A DNA stretch of 64,000 nucleotides from Tetrapyrgos nigripes. Taxonomy: Eukaryota > Basidiomycota > Agaricomycetes > Agaricales > Campanellaceae. This document shows positions 45,150-56,817 of the stretch, piece by piece. The stretch's first letter is position 1; each line of letters begins with the position of its first letter. The stretch is from positions 248,001 through 312,000 of the forward strand of contig JAACJM010000049.1 in assembly GCA_013368315.1 (NCBI GenBank), in the 5' to 3' direction. The position numbers and the translations under genes are program-made. The notes below the pieces were generated by a model. It did not search any database, was not told where the DNA came from, and worked only from the letters and a program-made list of their open reading frames with translations.

Positions 45150-47453
45150 GAGATGGCTGCTCAGATCAAAATTCTCAATCTGCACTCCCTTCTTAAAATG
45201 CTTCCTTACTATATCAAACCAATTCAACTGGGATACCATGGATAGAGCAGACACATATAGATGAGGTGTTGACTCATTCAATGGCAAAGTAAAAGCATTC
45301 ATTAATCTTGCTGCTTTAACAGCTAAATCTTCAATCTTGGTATCCTGTTGGTTATATATGTTAATTGTTCTTTTTTAGTATTCAACAACCCTCTGCTTAC
45401 TTCAATATTCTTTGCCCACAAGGCTATGCTGGAAAGATTCTCCTTCAAGTTGTACATCCTCCCCAGTAGGCTCATACATTCAAGCCAGAAAAGGAGCCAC
45501 TTTCCATTCATGAAATCTCCAACACTGTCCAACATCTCATCAGCCCTATTCCCAGCTCTATCCAAATGTGTTGCCCAATGCATACAACTATACTGCAAGT
45601 GAGCTCCAACCTTCTCCTGGATCCTATCCTGCAGAGGCGGATTTTTCACAGAAGCATTCTTCACATCTGATGATTCCAAATCACATATATTAAACTTGAG
45701 CTCCTTTTTCAGAATGCTCATGCAGTTGTTCAGAACAAACTGATGGCAAATGGGAAGCTGGCAAGAAAATCCATCAGAAGCCAGACTGGAAGTTACAAAT
45801 TCCTTGAATGATAGATGGTAATATAGCTTCCCATCTCTTTCATATATCAAGGCTTTCATTACATGAAGGGTCTTTTCAACAACCCATGGTGAATTTGATC
45901 CCATAAGCTTGCTCAATACAGTTGGAGACACTGGCTCCATGACAGCAAAGAGTACTGCTATGACATTCCTGAAATGGCTTTGATCTTTGGGAGATTGAAA
46001 AGACTCCTGTAGAATTCCTGCATATAATATGTACAGCTCTTTATAAGGATTCTCTTCTTCCACATCTTCTCCTGGAAGGCCAAGTATCAATTGTAACCTC
46101 CCTATTTCATCCATGCCTCCAGTGATGAATGTCTGAACTGTTTTTGCCCATATAAATAAACCATTAGCTTTGTTGACCAATTTTTCAATGTGGGAACCAA
46201 CAATACTCCATGTTGCTGGTTTCTTTAACCCTTCAGTAAGCACCAGGTGAATATCTTTATCTGCATGATAACCCTTCATGAGATCAAAAGTCTCCACTGC
46301 TACACTGGCATTGATAGCCTTGTCAACTTCAGTCTGAGGACGGCTAGTTATGACTACTCTGAACCAGTTGAACTGCAAAGAAAGTGCAATAAGTGATTCA
46401 GATAGAATTTTCCATTCATTGGATGACCCCCATTCATCTAATCCATCAATGATAATCACCACTTTCAAAGTGCTTTGTGAATAAAACAAAGTCCTATCAA
46501 GAAGTGTTTCAATTTGCTGCTGAAGAGGTAGTCCAATTGCATTTAATGAAGCATCAACTTCAAGTTTCTGTGCCAATTTCACTCTGTATTCTGGGAATAC
46601 CTTTGCTAAATGGTAGCAAATTGTCGGAACCAGTGATGAAACCTTGCTTGTTTCTTGGCCCTTAACACAGTGAAATGTTAAGGCCAACTTCAGATCATCA
46701 TTCATTGCTCTGAACCTTTGAGAAAGTGAAACTGCTATAGTACTTTTCCCTGTACCAGCAATTCCAAAAACCCAGGCTAATTTGCTTTCTGGTTTTACAA
46801 CCCAGTTACAAAGATCCTTCAGCAGCTGAACCCTAGTTCCCTCCAGGCATTCATCTGTCTTCCGAACTGGATTCAGGACTAGTTGAAGTTCTCCTTTCAG
46901 CTTGGTTAATGCCACTTCATTTACTATTAATTCATAATTTTTAAAGTCAATGCATTTTGGATAAAATGATATACTTACTGGCATAATTGTTGACTATGTT
47001 TATCTGATCTCCACCAATGTTGTTCACTTCTGCATTCCTGATTTCAAAATCACTGGCATTGCTGAAAATTTGCTGAGATCTTTGAGTGGCCAAGCCTAAT
47101 GGAATGTTACTATGTCAAAACTTATTTCTTACACAAGGTTTAAATACATTACCTTTGGTACTGGGTTGTTCTCGTACAATCCTCTCAACACCTTGTTCTG
47201 CAGGCATAAACAGATTTTTTTCTGATGGAACAGTGCTTGGTGATATTGTTGGAGAATTTCTTCCACTCCAACTCATGAATCTCTCAATAGACTTGAATAT
47301 GCTTATTTCATGACTCCCCACTGTCTCTGTATCCCCTGCCTGTGGCTGCTGTTCAGCTTCTGTCCCTTTCCTTTCTTTTCCAGGAGTTTTCCCTTTCCCA
47401 AACCAAATCTCTTTTTGCCCATGATGACTCACTCTGAAAAGATTGCAATTCAT
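45063..47453 (-). CDS. NACHT part of a split NACHT-WD40 NLR gene
   Basis: The STAND NTPase half of a fungal NOD-like receptor, a class involved in heterokaryon incompatibility and non-self recognition. Minus exons: 47153-47453, 46979-47095, 45401-46923, and an exon starting at 45344 that runs into MITE B and stops at 45063 (about 740 aa as it stands). The N-terminal 140 residues are not a recognised effector domain (MNCNLFRVSHHGQKEIWFGK; later an Asn-rich NNIGGDQINIVNN segment, as often precedes NACHT). Walker A GIAGTGKS, Walker B VVIIIDGLDEWG, sensor-like RVVITSRPQ. Then comes a helical arm (ALWAKNIE|DTKIEDLAVKAARLMNAF) up to FDLSSHL. As it stands the last 23 residues are element-derived. 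The start codon choice is uncertain; an upstream exon is possible. Confidence 0.82.
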
Positions 47454-47558
47454 TGAATAGTCAGCTTTGACATCCCATATCCATCTCTTACAAAAGGTGT
47501 AGGGTACGTACCACTGTAACTTACTTGATCACTTAAGCAAGTGAATTGATGTAGATAG

Positions 47559-47833
47559 TACAGAAATACCAAAAGAAAGTGTCAGCTACACGTGAACTTG
47601 CTTTGATCCATTCAATAAGGTTTGATGGCAGTTCGCGAAATAGTTACTTCTCCTGTCTCATGTTTATTCTAAGAGTGATAAGATTTGGACATGTGGTACT
47701 TGCCACCGATGCAACGTGCTTCTTTGAGTGCTTAGGTGTTGTGTATACAAGTCAGTACAAGAATAGCAACAATGAAAAGTGTCTGCTTCACATGAGTTTG
47801 CTCTGATCTCGCCGGTTCGCCAAATGGTAACTT
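47559..47833. repeat. Two imperfect direct repeats upstream of the NLR gene, about 190 bp apart
   Basis: 47559-47649 and 47749-47833 share agtgtcagctacacgtgaac/agtgtctgcttcacatgagt, ttgctttgatc/ttgctctgatc, and gttcgcgaaatagttactt/gttcgccaaatggtaactt. They lie in the promoter side of the NACHT gene. Confidence 0.75.
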
Positions 47834-47936
47834 TTGCCCAATGCTTGCGATGAATGTCGACGCAAAAAATTTTCGAGATGCTACAGGGGCCATATTAACA
47901 AGATTTAATCAGGGAACCAGCGCGAACACACAACTA

Positions 47937-48439
47937 TCATCGACATTGCCAGCCAAAAAAAAAAAAAAACACTACGGGGCAGAGTGAAAATGTGTCTGCC
48001 AGTGAGCTGATAGAAAGGGCTTGAATCGAAGGAAGGACAGTAACTCGGATAGGGAAGGCGTTGGAAATGGGATCGTCATTTATCTTGAGTGCCAGGAAGA
48101 GGAGGCGTTGACGTAGGCTCTGTATAAGAGTAAGCGCTTAACGAACAACAACAGAACCGGAAAAAAATAAAGAAAAGGAAAAAGAGAAGAGGCAAACACG
48201 ACGTTGACGACAAGCGAAAACGAAAAGCGAAAACGTAAAACGTGCATGAAACCAAAAATGAAACTCACCTCGTTAGAAAACATAAGAGGATTGGACGAGC
48301 AGGACAAGTGTTGTCCATCAAAGCCAAAACCGCCGACGGGCGTCGGTGGAGGGTGAGAAAGGGTGAAGGGGAAGGCGGGAGTCACCACGCCAACTTTCCG
48401 CCACACGTACTTGATCCAAACTTCCTCAAGTTCAGACAC
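47937..48439 (-). CDS. Hypothetical two-exon protein
   Basis: Not recognised. Exons 48269-48439 and 47937-48119 join in frame over a 149 bp intron with strong signals (gtgagt … cttatacag), giving 354 nt, 117 aa. Start MSELEEVWIKYVWRKVGVVT, then LSHPPPTPVGGFGFDGQHLS and, after the splice, SLRQRLLFLALKINDDP. The C-terminus runs through a genomic poly-A tract read as Phe residues (VVFFFFFGW), which suggests a truncated gene. The first 35 bases are repeated, with the ATG lost, at the edge of the duplicated block near 51700-51745. It could be the 5' remnant of a longer gene. Confidence 0.35.
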
Positions 48440-49935
48440 TGAAGAGAGCAGTGTCGACTTCTCATGGCCGTCTGATTCCCCGTTTCCGAAAAAGTATAAT
48501 CCGTTCCTGACTATTGAACATCGATTTCATACTACCGTCTCACTGGATCCAGGATATTTATCTGAAAGCCAGTGGTATGTATGTACTTTAAATTTAAAGA
48601 TAAACTTTCTTTAAACTTGGTAAGCTTGCTCGGTCGTTGCTCGGTCATTCCGGCTATCAATGAGTTCGCCACAGAGAAATCTCCATTTCTTGTAAAGTTA
48701 AAAGTGGCACTTAACTCAATGATTGCCCGATCAGTCCGAATTTCTCAAGGCTCCAGGACTCAGCTCCGTGCTCATACTTGCTTGATGATGTCGACGTTGA
48801 ATTTAGGCTGCTGCTTCTAAAAAAAACTTGAAACGGCGCCGACCTCTTTGAAATTCAGGTATGTGGCTGAGACAAATGACAGTCCGGTTGACATTTATAT
48901 CGTAGGCTACTGCGCTCAATGAGGTTCTCGGGGCAACAAAACGCTATTACTCAGAGTACTCGACTAGTTGGATGATTTTTTTGGATCGACGTGACTGGAT
49001 TCTGTGTGCTGTTCTGCTATTGTCATCATCCCTTCAAAAAATGTCTTGCTGGGATTTTTTGATGAGAAGATCAATTGAAGATACTACCGGTGGCTGACGA
49101 AAAGATACTGACCTTCTCATCTTCCAGCTGCTCAGAATCCTCGAGGTTCGGGCTAACTCGCTAACAGTGGGTGGAAGGGAGTAGCCCTTCAACTGACACA
49201 CCAGCCACAATGTTCCATGCGCGAATCGAAAATATCGGTTCAGAAGGTTTGGCTGAGCACTTGAATACATGTACACCCCTAAATAGAGGTCTCGTCGCAC
49301 CAAGACGTCATCAAAACTCGGATTTCCATATCGTAAGTAGAACGGATTTCACTTAACAGTGGCTGAGTCCGCAAGTTCCGAGTCGTACGTACTTCAATGA
49401 GTGCCATCGTGATAACCACTGTGATCATGCCAGTAATTACTTACTCATCTTTGAATTATCGCCGCCTCCCAGTCGTTTCGAATTCATCATCGTTACGGTT
49501 AAATCCCCTGTCCTCGGTCCCATCAGGTCTGAATCTATGCCACTAGCAGTAATCCCCTATAAGTAATCCGCTAATTGCTTCAAACGATGCTTTTGCCGGT
49601 GCCATCCTCTATGAGGGCACAACGACTGGATTGATGGCACTCGTTGAGGTACGCACATGGTATGACTCGGAACTCGCAGTTTCGCCCTGAGACGGCTAAA
49701 CTCAGGGATCCTGGCAGATAAGAGGCCATCTGAGCATCCGAAGGATGACTACTCAGTACTCAGTTTCGGATGGCGGATGAGCCTTGTCGCGACTCGGAGC
49801 GCCATCTGAGCATCCGCAGATCACCACCGGATAAGTGAAGGGCGTGGAAAGTGTCCCTACTTCTCACTTTGGGTCAGTTCTCGAGCTTTCCCAAGGTGGT
49901 GTACAGTTGTCAATATCCACAAAAATATTTGACGC
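48384..49935. repeat. Duplicated block, copy 1 (about 1.55 kb)
   Basis: Shares order and sequence with 51690-53255: ccgccacacgtacttgatcc, gattccccgtttccgaa, cactggatccaggatat, gtaagcttgctcggtcg, gagttcgccacagagaaatc, ttctaaaaaaaacttgaaac, aaaaaatgtcttgc and gggatttttttgatgagaag-type DNA, caagttccgagtcgtacgta, gccatcctctatgagggcac, catccgcagatcaccaccgg. Small indels separate the copies. I see no intact gene; frames are broken compared with copy 2. Confidence 0.85.
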
Positions 49936-50087
49936 AAGCCCCTTTGCCAGATAAGTTCGGTGTGGTGCTGGGAAACACACCGCCTGATGAGTCTCTCCCA
50001 GACAAAACGTTATTCCGAACATCACGGCCCCATACTCGCTCTCTGGAGATTACCTAGTCCTAGGTCTCAATCAAGCTTGTTTGCTCG

Positions 50088-50113
50088 CACGAGTTTGACT
50101 CTCGCGGTGGGCT
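50088..50113 (+). pseudogene. 3' remnant of tRNA-Lys
   Basis: cgagtttgactctcgcggtg plus ggct matches the T arm and acceptor 3' side of the tRNA-Lys genes, with two changes in the T arm. The 5' half is gone. The DNA behind it is homologous to the DNA behind the tRNA-Lys(TTT) at 38629-38725. Confidence 0.85.
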
Positions 50114-50351
50114 ATGGACCGTACGTGTCAAGTCTTTTTCTCGTTTTTTTTAAAAATTGCTGCTGAAGCTTCTAAGTACTGTTGATTAAATACTTGTGTA
50201 GAGTCTGTCTACAAAAATAGCATGCTGCACATTCCTTCAACTGGTGACCATCAGAGATTGCATATTTGACATATTTGGCATATGCATCCAAAAGCTTTTC
50301 AGATCTCTGTGATCATGTCAGATTTCAGCTTTCTGTAGGTATGACTGAAGT

Positions 50352-51123
50352 TTACATACCATCCACGAAATCTAGGGAAACAGAGGCAATGATTCCTTGA
50401 TCAGCCAGGAAATCTTGGAGATGGGGTAAAGTTGCATGGGTCATTAATGCTGTTTTATCTGTCATAAACCGACTCAGTGGGTACTACTAGTACTGATACA
50501 ATTCACATTAAAACCCACCTAGGTATTCCTCCTGCAGAATAGAGCAAATTAACCTTGCTCGCTCTAAGATGTATATTTACTCACAAAAGCAATATATTCT
50601 CCAGTCGGCTGACCACCATGATCTAATACTCGCGAAACGCGATAGGTTAACTGAAGTTATGAAAGCAAGTGCAATTTGAGTATCTCATAGAGCAGTGATC
50701 ATTAACTGATGATTGCAGATAGTACTTACAGTACCAGGCTCCTTGTCAGAGTATGCATGTTGCTTGGCTGTAGCCATTGTCTCTTCAAATTTGGTTTGCT
50801 ACACAGCGATTCAAAAAAAGACATCATGATGGTTCCGAGTCAGTATTGATATATTCTGCCACCTGAGTAACCTTTGTAAAAAAATTCGCGTACCTTCTCT
50901 GGATTGATCTTCAATTTTGCGACAATAGTCACTTTTCCTGATTTAGTTTTCCTGTAGTCACAAGTAGTAAGTATGTCAGTATGAAGATATGTTAGCCACA
51001 TCCAAGCTTCATCAGAATAAGTACTGGCAGGGCTAAGGGAGCCTGGGGGTAGCCACATCTCGAACTCCAACGTAAGGAGACAGTGACTCACGGAACAGGT
51101 TCAAGGACATCTAAGAGACCCAT
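50352..51123 (-). CDS. ABM-fold (dimeric alpha/beta barrel) protein, copy B
   Basis: Paralogue of the gene at 38877-39706. Minus exons: 51092-51123, 50894-50951, 50730-50798, 50585-50650, 50519-50531, 50352-50458 (345 nt, 114 aa). The first five exons have exactly the same lengths as in copy A, including the 13 nt microexon. Landmarks: MGLLDVLEPV, KSGKVTIVAKLKINPEK, an identical QTKFEETMATAKQHAYSDKE segment, VLDHGGQPTGEYIAFEEYL, DKTALMTHATLPHLQDF, and an end at FVDGM because of an earlier stop. The frame is intact with mostly conservative changes, so both copies may be functional. Activity unknown. Confidence 0.75.
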
Positions 51124-51689
51124 TTTTCGACGCTTTCAAAAAAACCAGAGAAAGAGAGATAGAGAGAGAGACGTGAAGGATTTGGCCAAGGATTTGAGGA
51201 AGATTGTTGCCGGATCGTCATCGCATTTTCTCCTGCCTTTAAAGACCTCTGGACGAATTTATAAATAAATCTATCAGGCTCCATGACCATCATACACGGT
51301 GTATGGCGATGGTCCTTACAAACCTGCATTATTTAGATTCGATGACGTTGACAGATATAAACGGTAAGGTATGTTGGTGGCACTAATACATCGTATGTGT
51401 AACGGGTTCAACGGAAGGTCAACATTGCCCGGGATACTAGCTAACTACAACCTGAAGTACGATGAAATGCAGTGGACCATGTGGAGGTTACCGGAAGGCA
51501 GTGCCATGTACCAGTATCATGTAGGTGTGCATCCGGAACTTCAGATTGAAGGTGTTTAGCAGCAATGTAAGTTCAACTCTGAGTGAGCAAGTATTTGTGG
51601 CCATGGTTTTTGTTCAACTGCATTCATTTCATCATGGATAACATTAAACGTTTATCGAAAGAAACATCTGTGAACTTCAGGAATCATCA

Positions 51690-53255
51690 CGTCAACTTTT
51701 CCGCCACACGTACTTGATCCAAAATTCCTTCAACTTCAAACACTGAAGAGAGCAGTGCCGACTTCCCCATGGCCATCTGATTCCCCGTTTCCGAATAAGT
51801 ATAATCCGTTCCTGACTATTGATCAAGCATCAATTTCGTACTACTTATAGACCGTTTCGTCACTGGATCCAGGATATTGGTATGTATGTACTTTCAAATT
51901 CAAGATGAACTTTATTTGAACTCGGTAAGCTTGCTCGGTCGTCACTCGGTCGTTCCGGCTACCTATGAGTTCGCCACAGAGAAATCACCATTTCTTGTAA
52001 AGTGGTACTTAATTCAATGATTCCCCGACCGGTCCGAATTCCTTAAGGCTCCCTGAGCGCTCTGAGAATACCAGTAAACCGTCTGTGCGCCCCATGAACT
52101 CCTTGAAACTCCATGCTCGTACTTGCTTGATGATGTCAACGTTGAATTCAGGCCGCTGCTTCTAAAAAAACTTGAAACGGTGTTGACCTCTTTGAAACTC
52201 AAGCGTGTGGCTGAGGCAAATGATAGTCCGGTTGGCGTTTATATGTACAGACTAAGTACTGCGCCAAATGAGGTTCTCGAGGCAACAAGACGTTATTACT
52301 TAGAGTACCCAGCTAATTGGATCAACACTGGACTGACTCTGTGTGTGTGCTGTTTTGCTATTTTCATCATCCTTTCAAAAAATGTCTTGCCGGGATGTTT
52401 TGATGAGAAGATCGATTGAAGACACTACCAGTAGCTGACGGAAAGATACTGACCTTCTCATCTTCTGGTTGCTCAGAGTCCTCGAGGTTCGGGCTAGCTC
52501 GCTAACAGTGGCTGGAAAGGAACAGCCCTTCAACTGAAACACCGGCCACAATTTTCCATGCGCAAATGGAAAATACCGGACCAGAAGGCTTGGCTTGGCA
52601 CTGGAGTATATTGAATAGAGATCTCGAAATCTCGTCGCACTAAGATGTCATCAAAACTCGGATTTCACTTGACCAACTGTGGCTGAACCTGCAAGTTCCG
52701 AGTCGTACGTACTTCAACGAGTGCGATCGTGATGGCCAGTTTGATTCTCCAGCTTGATGCCACTGCCAGTCATTACTTACTTATCTTTGAATTATCGCCG
52801 TCTAGAATTCGCATCTGAGTCATTTCGAATTCACCATCGTCACGGTGAAATCCCCCGTCCTCGGTCCCATCAGTCCTGAAGCTATGCCACTAACAGTAAT
52901 CCGCTAGTTACTTACTTCAAACGATGCCTTTGCCGGTGCCATCCTCTATGAAGGCACAAGCCTCGACGGAATCAGTGACACTCGTTGAAGGTATGACTCG
53001 GAACTTCCGGGCTCGCCCGAGACTGATAAGCAACTCAAGACTCCAAGCACATCGGATGCCATCCAAGCATCAGCTACTCTGGTTCAGATGGCGGATGATG
53101 AGCCTTTTCGTGTTCGCCAACCGACGGATAGCCATTCTTGCATCCGCAGATCACCATCGGATGGGTGAAGGGCGTAGGAAGTGTCCCCGGACTCCCTAGA
53201 CTCAGAGTCCCTAGTCCTACTTCCCATTTTGGGCCCACAAAAATATTCCTCGACG
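51690..53255. repeat. Duplicated block, copy 2
   Basis: Copy of 48384-49935 in the same orientation. It contains a 98-codon plus frame (52123-52419, with TGLTLCVCCFAIFIILSKNV as a possible TM segment). In copy 1 the corresponding frame is shifted by one extra A in the ctaaaaaaaacttg run. I do not call a gene in either copy. The ABM copy B block sits between the two copies. Confidence 0.85.
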
Positions 53256-54992
53256 CTCGCGATGTCCTCCAAGCTTGCTCGACATATTATCTGTGAGCTT
53301 TACTGTGAGAAAATCGTTGCCTTGCTGTGGCTGAAACCTCCTTTCTGAGTCCTTTGGCGGTATACTTTACTTACAAATATCAAAAACGACAAAAAAAAAT
53401 TGCCAATCCGCATCGGCGGATGGCTGGTAAGTACGCCGCTCAAGAAGTCTTTCAAGTTTTATTGGATTTTTTGGCCACTCATCCGAGCGGATGGATTCGT
53501 ATCCGAATTGAATCCGATCCGCTAGGAGCCCTAGAGCCTAAGCCTAATAAGTTTGAAAAACTTGTATCACTGGAAACCCGAATCTGCAAGCGGCAAAAGG
53601 CGCGGGCAAGTATAAGCAAGAACGTCAGCGGTTTATGGTTACGGTTTACGGTTTGTTGGTATATTAACTTCTGCGCCAGTTGGACCAGTTGGGCAAAAAT
53701 GATGCAAGCCTAAGGACACACCTAGTACCCTATAGCTAGTACCCGGACACTTCTATGATGGACCGTTGCGCAGAGGCGATAATAACGGAAATGAACTTTT
53801 ACTACTTATATGATAGTAGCAGGAAGGTACTATAGGAATACCTCGAATGGCCATAATTGGGCCAGGTGAATATTATTATCAAAAACGACTCCACGGCTCA
53901 TCAACTTGATCAAGGAGGAGAGATCCGAGGTCCGAGTTTGCCAAATGCTTACTACAAGTGCCCGAGTTGATCACCAAGTGCTCTCAAGCTCGGTGCTCTC
54001 GATTCTCTCGGACCAGAGGCCTGGACCGAGAGTAAAAAAAAAAGTGGCGTTGGACTCGAAGCCAAGAGGGGAAGCAGATTCAGCGGCCCAGTCACACTGG
54101 TGTGCGGTAGAGTGTAGATAGACCAAATGACCTATGCCCTGTATATGCCGACGACAAACGATGATAGTTACTAGATACAACGAAAGTACGGATGAGTAAG
54201 TAAGTACACACGAATACCGAAAGCAGGAAGCTGAGCTTGAAAAGGGATCGGAAAATCTGAGGAAGGAAAAGAAATGAAAAAAGAACTGAAAAGAATGAAA
54301 AAAAACAATGACAATGACAATGATGCAGATGCAGATGCAAAGATAAGTAGATCGTAGGCACCCTCGTGTATTGACAGCATCTAGAATCCAAACCCTGACC
54401 CAACCCGACTTCCCCGTCCCCCCAGGCCTCAACCACATACATATACACCTATAATACACATTACCATTCTGATAGTTTAACCACATATACACATTTCGTA
54501 TTTCGTTTCGTTTGTTTCGTTTGATCTTCTTTCCAACCAGAACCCATCCATTCCATTCTACTCCATGAGCCAACGCCTGGGGGTCTGATTCAGAACCGGA
54601 CTGACAAGCTGAGAGAGGGGGTGTGAGCGGGTTGAAGCAGACGAGTGACGTTGTCCTTTGTCCGCTGTCCCGACCACAACTGACTTCTGTTCATTCTCCC
54701 AAACCCAGACTGAGAGCACTGCGAGCACCACTTAAACCCTCCCCCCGACAAAATGAGAAACAGCAAAAGAAAAAAAAAACAGTCACACGACCACCCAGTG
54801 AACCCGCAAACCAAAATTAAACCGCAAAACCACAAAACCCCCTTCTAGTAAGCCGTAAGCCGCCCTCCAGTTAACTCGGTTCCTGTTCCATTTCCACTTC
54901 TCAGATGCCTGACGGAACCGCAATCAATGACCAATGTGATCCCTTGTATCTTGTATCTTGTATCTTGCACCTGAGACGTGAAGCCTGAGGTT
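53256..54992. other. Intergenic 1.7 kb, no supported gene
   Basis: 53400-53540 has repeats of the type gcggat/atccg. A plus frame at 53327-53713 and minus frames at 53971-54573 are low-complexity or T-rich and show no domain. The last kilobase should be the 3' flank of the Ser-rich TM gene. Confidence 0.4.
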
Positions 54993-56817
54993 TCAGCGGC
55001 GACTACCCGTACTCTCTCCTCCCGTTCCCGTTCCCGCTCCCATTCCCGTTCCCGGTTCAACACTGGCCCAACTTTCTCCACTTCCACTTCCACTACGACT
55101 ACGATTATCATTATCATTATCCCCATCCGCACTCGAGCTTGAGATATCCAACACGGACTCGGACTCGGATTCCGAAGCCGCATCTCCAATAACCCACTCG
55201 GCGTCACTGTGGTCGTGTGTGTCATGTGTATTGGTATTAGCACTGGCAGAGACAGACTCGGAGGCAGGGTGTAAGTCATGTACGCTCCCCAAATCAAGAT
55301 CCAGATCCAAATGCGCAGACTGTGGAGTGTAGTAATATGACTGAGACAGTTGTCCCTCTCGCTCTCCATCAAATGGTCCTGTTCCTTCTGACAAAGATAC
55401 CATGGAACTACCCAACGATCTGGGTCCGTCAAATGGAGAACGAGCATGGGGAGGAGCATCATCGCCTTCACGATGGTCTCCTTCGCCTTCGTGGTTCTGG
55501 TTCTCAACAGACCCATTCCCAGACGCAGAAGATATCTGCGAAAGCGACATCGACATCGAGTTTGACATTGACGAGGTCGAAAACGGTGAGATGGGTCTAG
55601 AGTCTGCGCCTACGTCTACTAGGTCTAGGGACTCCTCATCTTCCTCGTCACCACCTTGACCTTCGCTTCCAGTGTCTACTCTAAAAACCACAGAGGATGA
55701 AGATGTAGATTCGGCGTCTGAAGCCCCAATAGATCCTATAGAAATGGGAGGGGATATCGCTCGAGATGATGGGTTGGAGACGATGTCGAGGTCGTGGTCG
55801 TGGTCGTAGCCATAGGATAGAGATAACGAAGGAGGAGAGTTGGCCCAGGGGTTTTGACTGGCAGGGATAGGTGTAGAGTTCATTGGGACTGGAGTTGGGA
55901 TTGGGACGGGGGTCGGAGAAGTTGTGGAAGGGGAAGAAGAGACTAGCTGAGCAGGTTGGAGAGGTGGGGACCTGAGCGTCGTGACAGACGCAGACGGTGT
56001 CTCTGTAGGCTCTGCCTCTCTCGTTAATTCGGGAACCGGTAGAGGAAGCGGTGGAAGCGGGCTGTTCATCCTACTCGCGTTGATACTATTAACCCCCGAA
56101 GTCGAGGGTGTAACAGAGCCAGATTCAGAGCTAGAGGCGATAATATGAGTCGGAACCATAGGAGGGAACTGTTCATCCAAGTGCACAGGCGTAGTGAAGC
56201 TAGAGTCCATCGGGATAGGATTCCGACGGCTTGTGTTTGAGTTTCGGTTACGCGGTCTGAGGGTACCCATGTCATTGTCTATGCCAGACGCGGACGCAGT
56301 GGCGACATCGGTACCGACATGGGCATCGGGGAAAGTAGTAGACGAGGAAGAAGGCCGTGAAGAGGAAGAGGTTGTACCCCAACTCAACGTCTCCATTTCG
56401 AATAACCCATCCTTCTTCAAATCACCCATATCCTTCATATTCTTTAGATCCTTCAATTTGTTTCGGTCTTCATTGTTGACGGGGTGACCTTTGTTAAGGC
56501 TGTCGTCATCTTCGTCGGTGGAGGAGGAAGAGGAAGAGGAACGTGAGCGTCTAGCATTGAAGATGACAGAGATGGGCGCGGTGGAGATGAGCGAGCGCTG
56601 ACGACGATTACGACGACGCGCTTCGAGCCTGGGTTTGATATGTGGGTCGTAGATGAACTGGTGTGGAGAAGCGGGTTAGTTAGTAAGATGCAATTAGAAG
56701 GCAGAGCAAGAGGAGAGGCCGAAGACAAAGGACAGACAGACTGCTCACCTCTTTGAAAGCAAGCCCAGCAGCTACCGCTCCCAAAACAGTGACGACATAA
56801 ACAGCTGGCGCGGGCAT
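54993..56817 (-). CDS. Ser/Pro/Asp-rich protein with one N-terminal TM segment
   Basis: Function unknown. Minus exons 56749-56817 and 54993-56657 (1734 nt, 577 aa). Residues 1-23 are hydrophobic (MPAPAVYVVTVLGAVAAGLA, then FKE), probably an N-terminal anchor. A basic segment follows (KPRLEARRRNRRQRS), which fits an N-in or tail-like topology such as an ER or outer mitochondrial membrane anchor; this is inference. The rest is low complexity, with Ser/Thr/Pro runs, acidic stretches (GGDEEDEESLDLVDVGADSR) and Asp/Asn/Ser/Gly repeats near the end. No enzyme domain is visible. Stop after GSRR. Confidence 0.75.

Noticed and set aside
53971..54573. 200-codon minus frame with long Phe/Ser runs
   Set aside because: It is low-complexity T-rich DNA downstream of the Ser-rich TM gene and has no domain or splice support.
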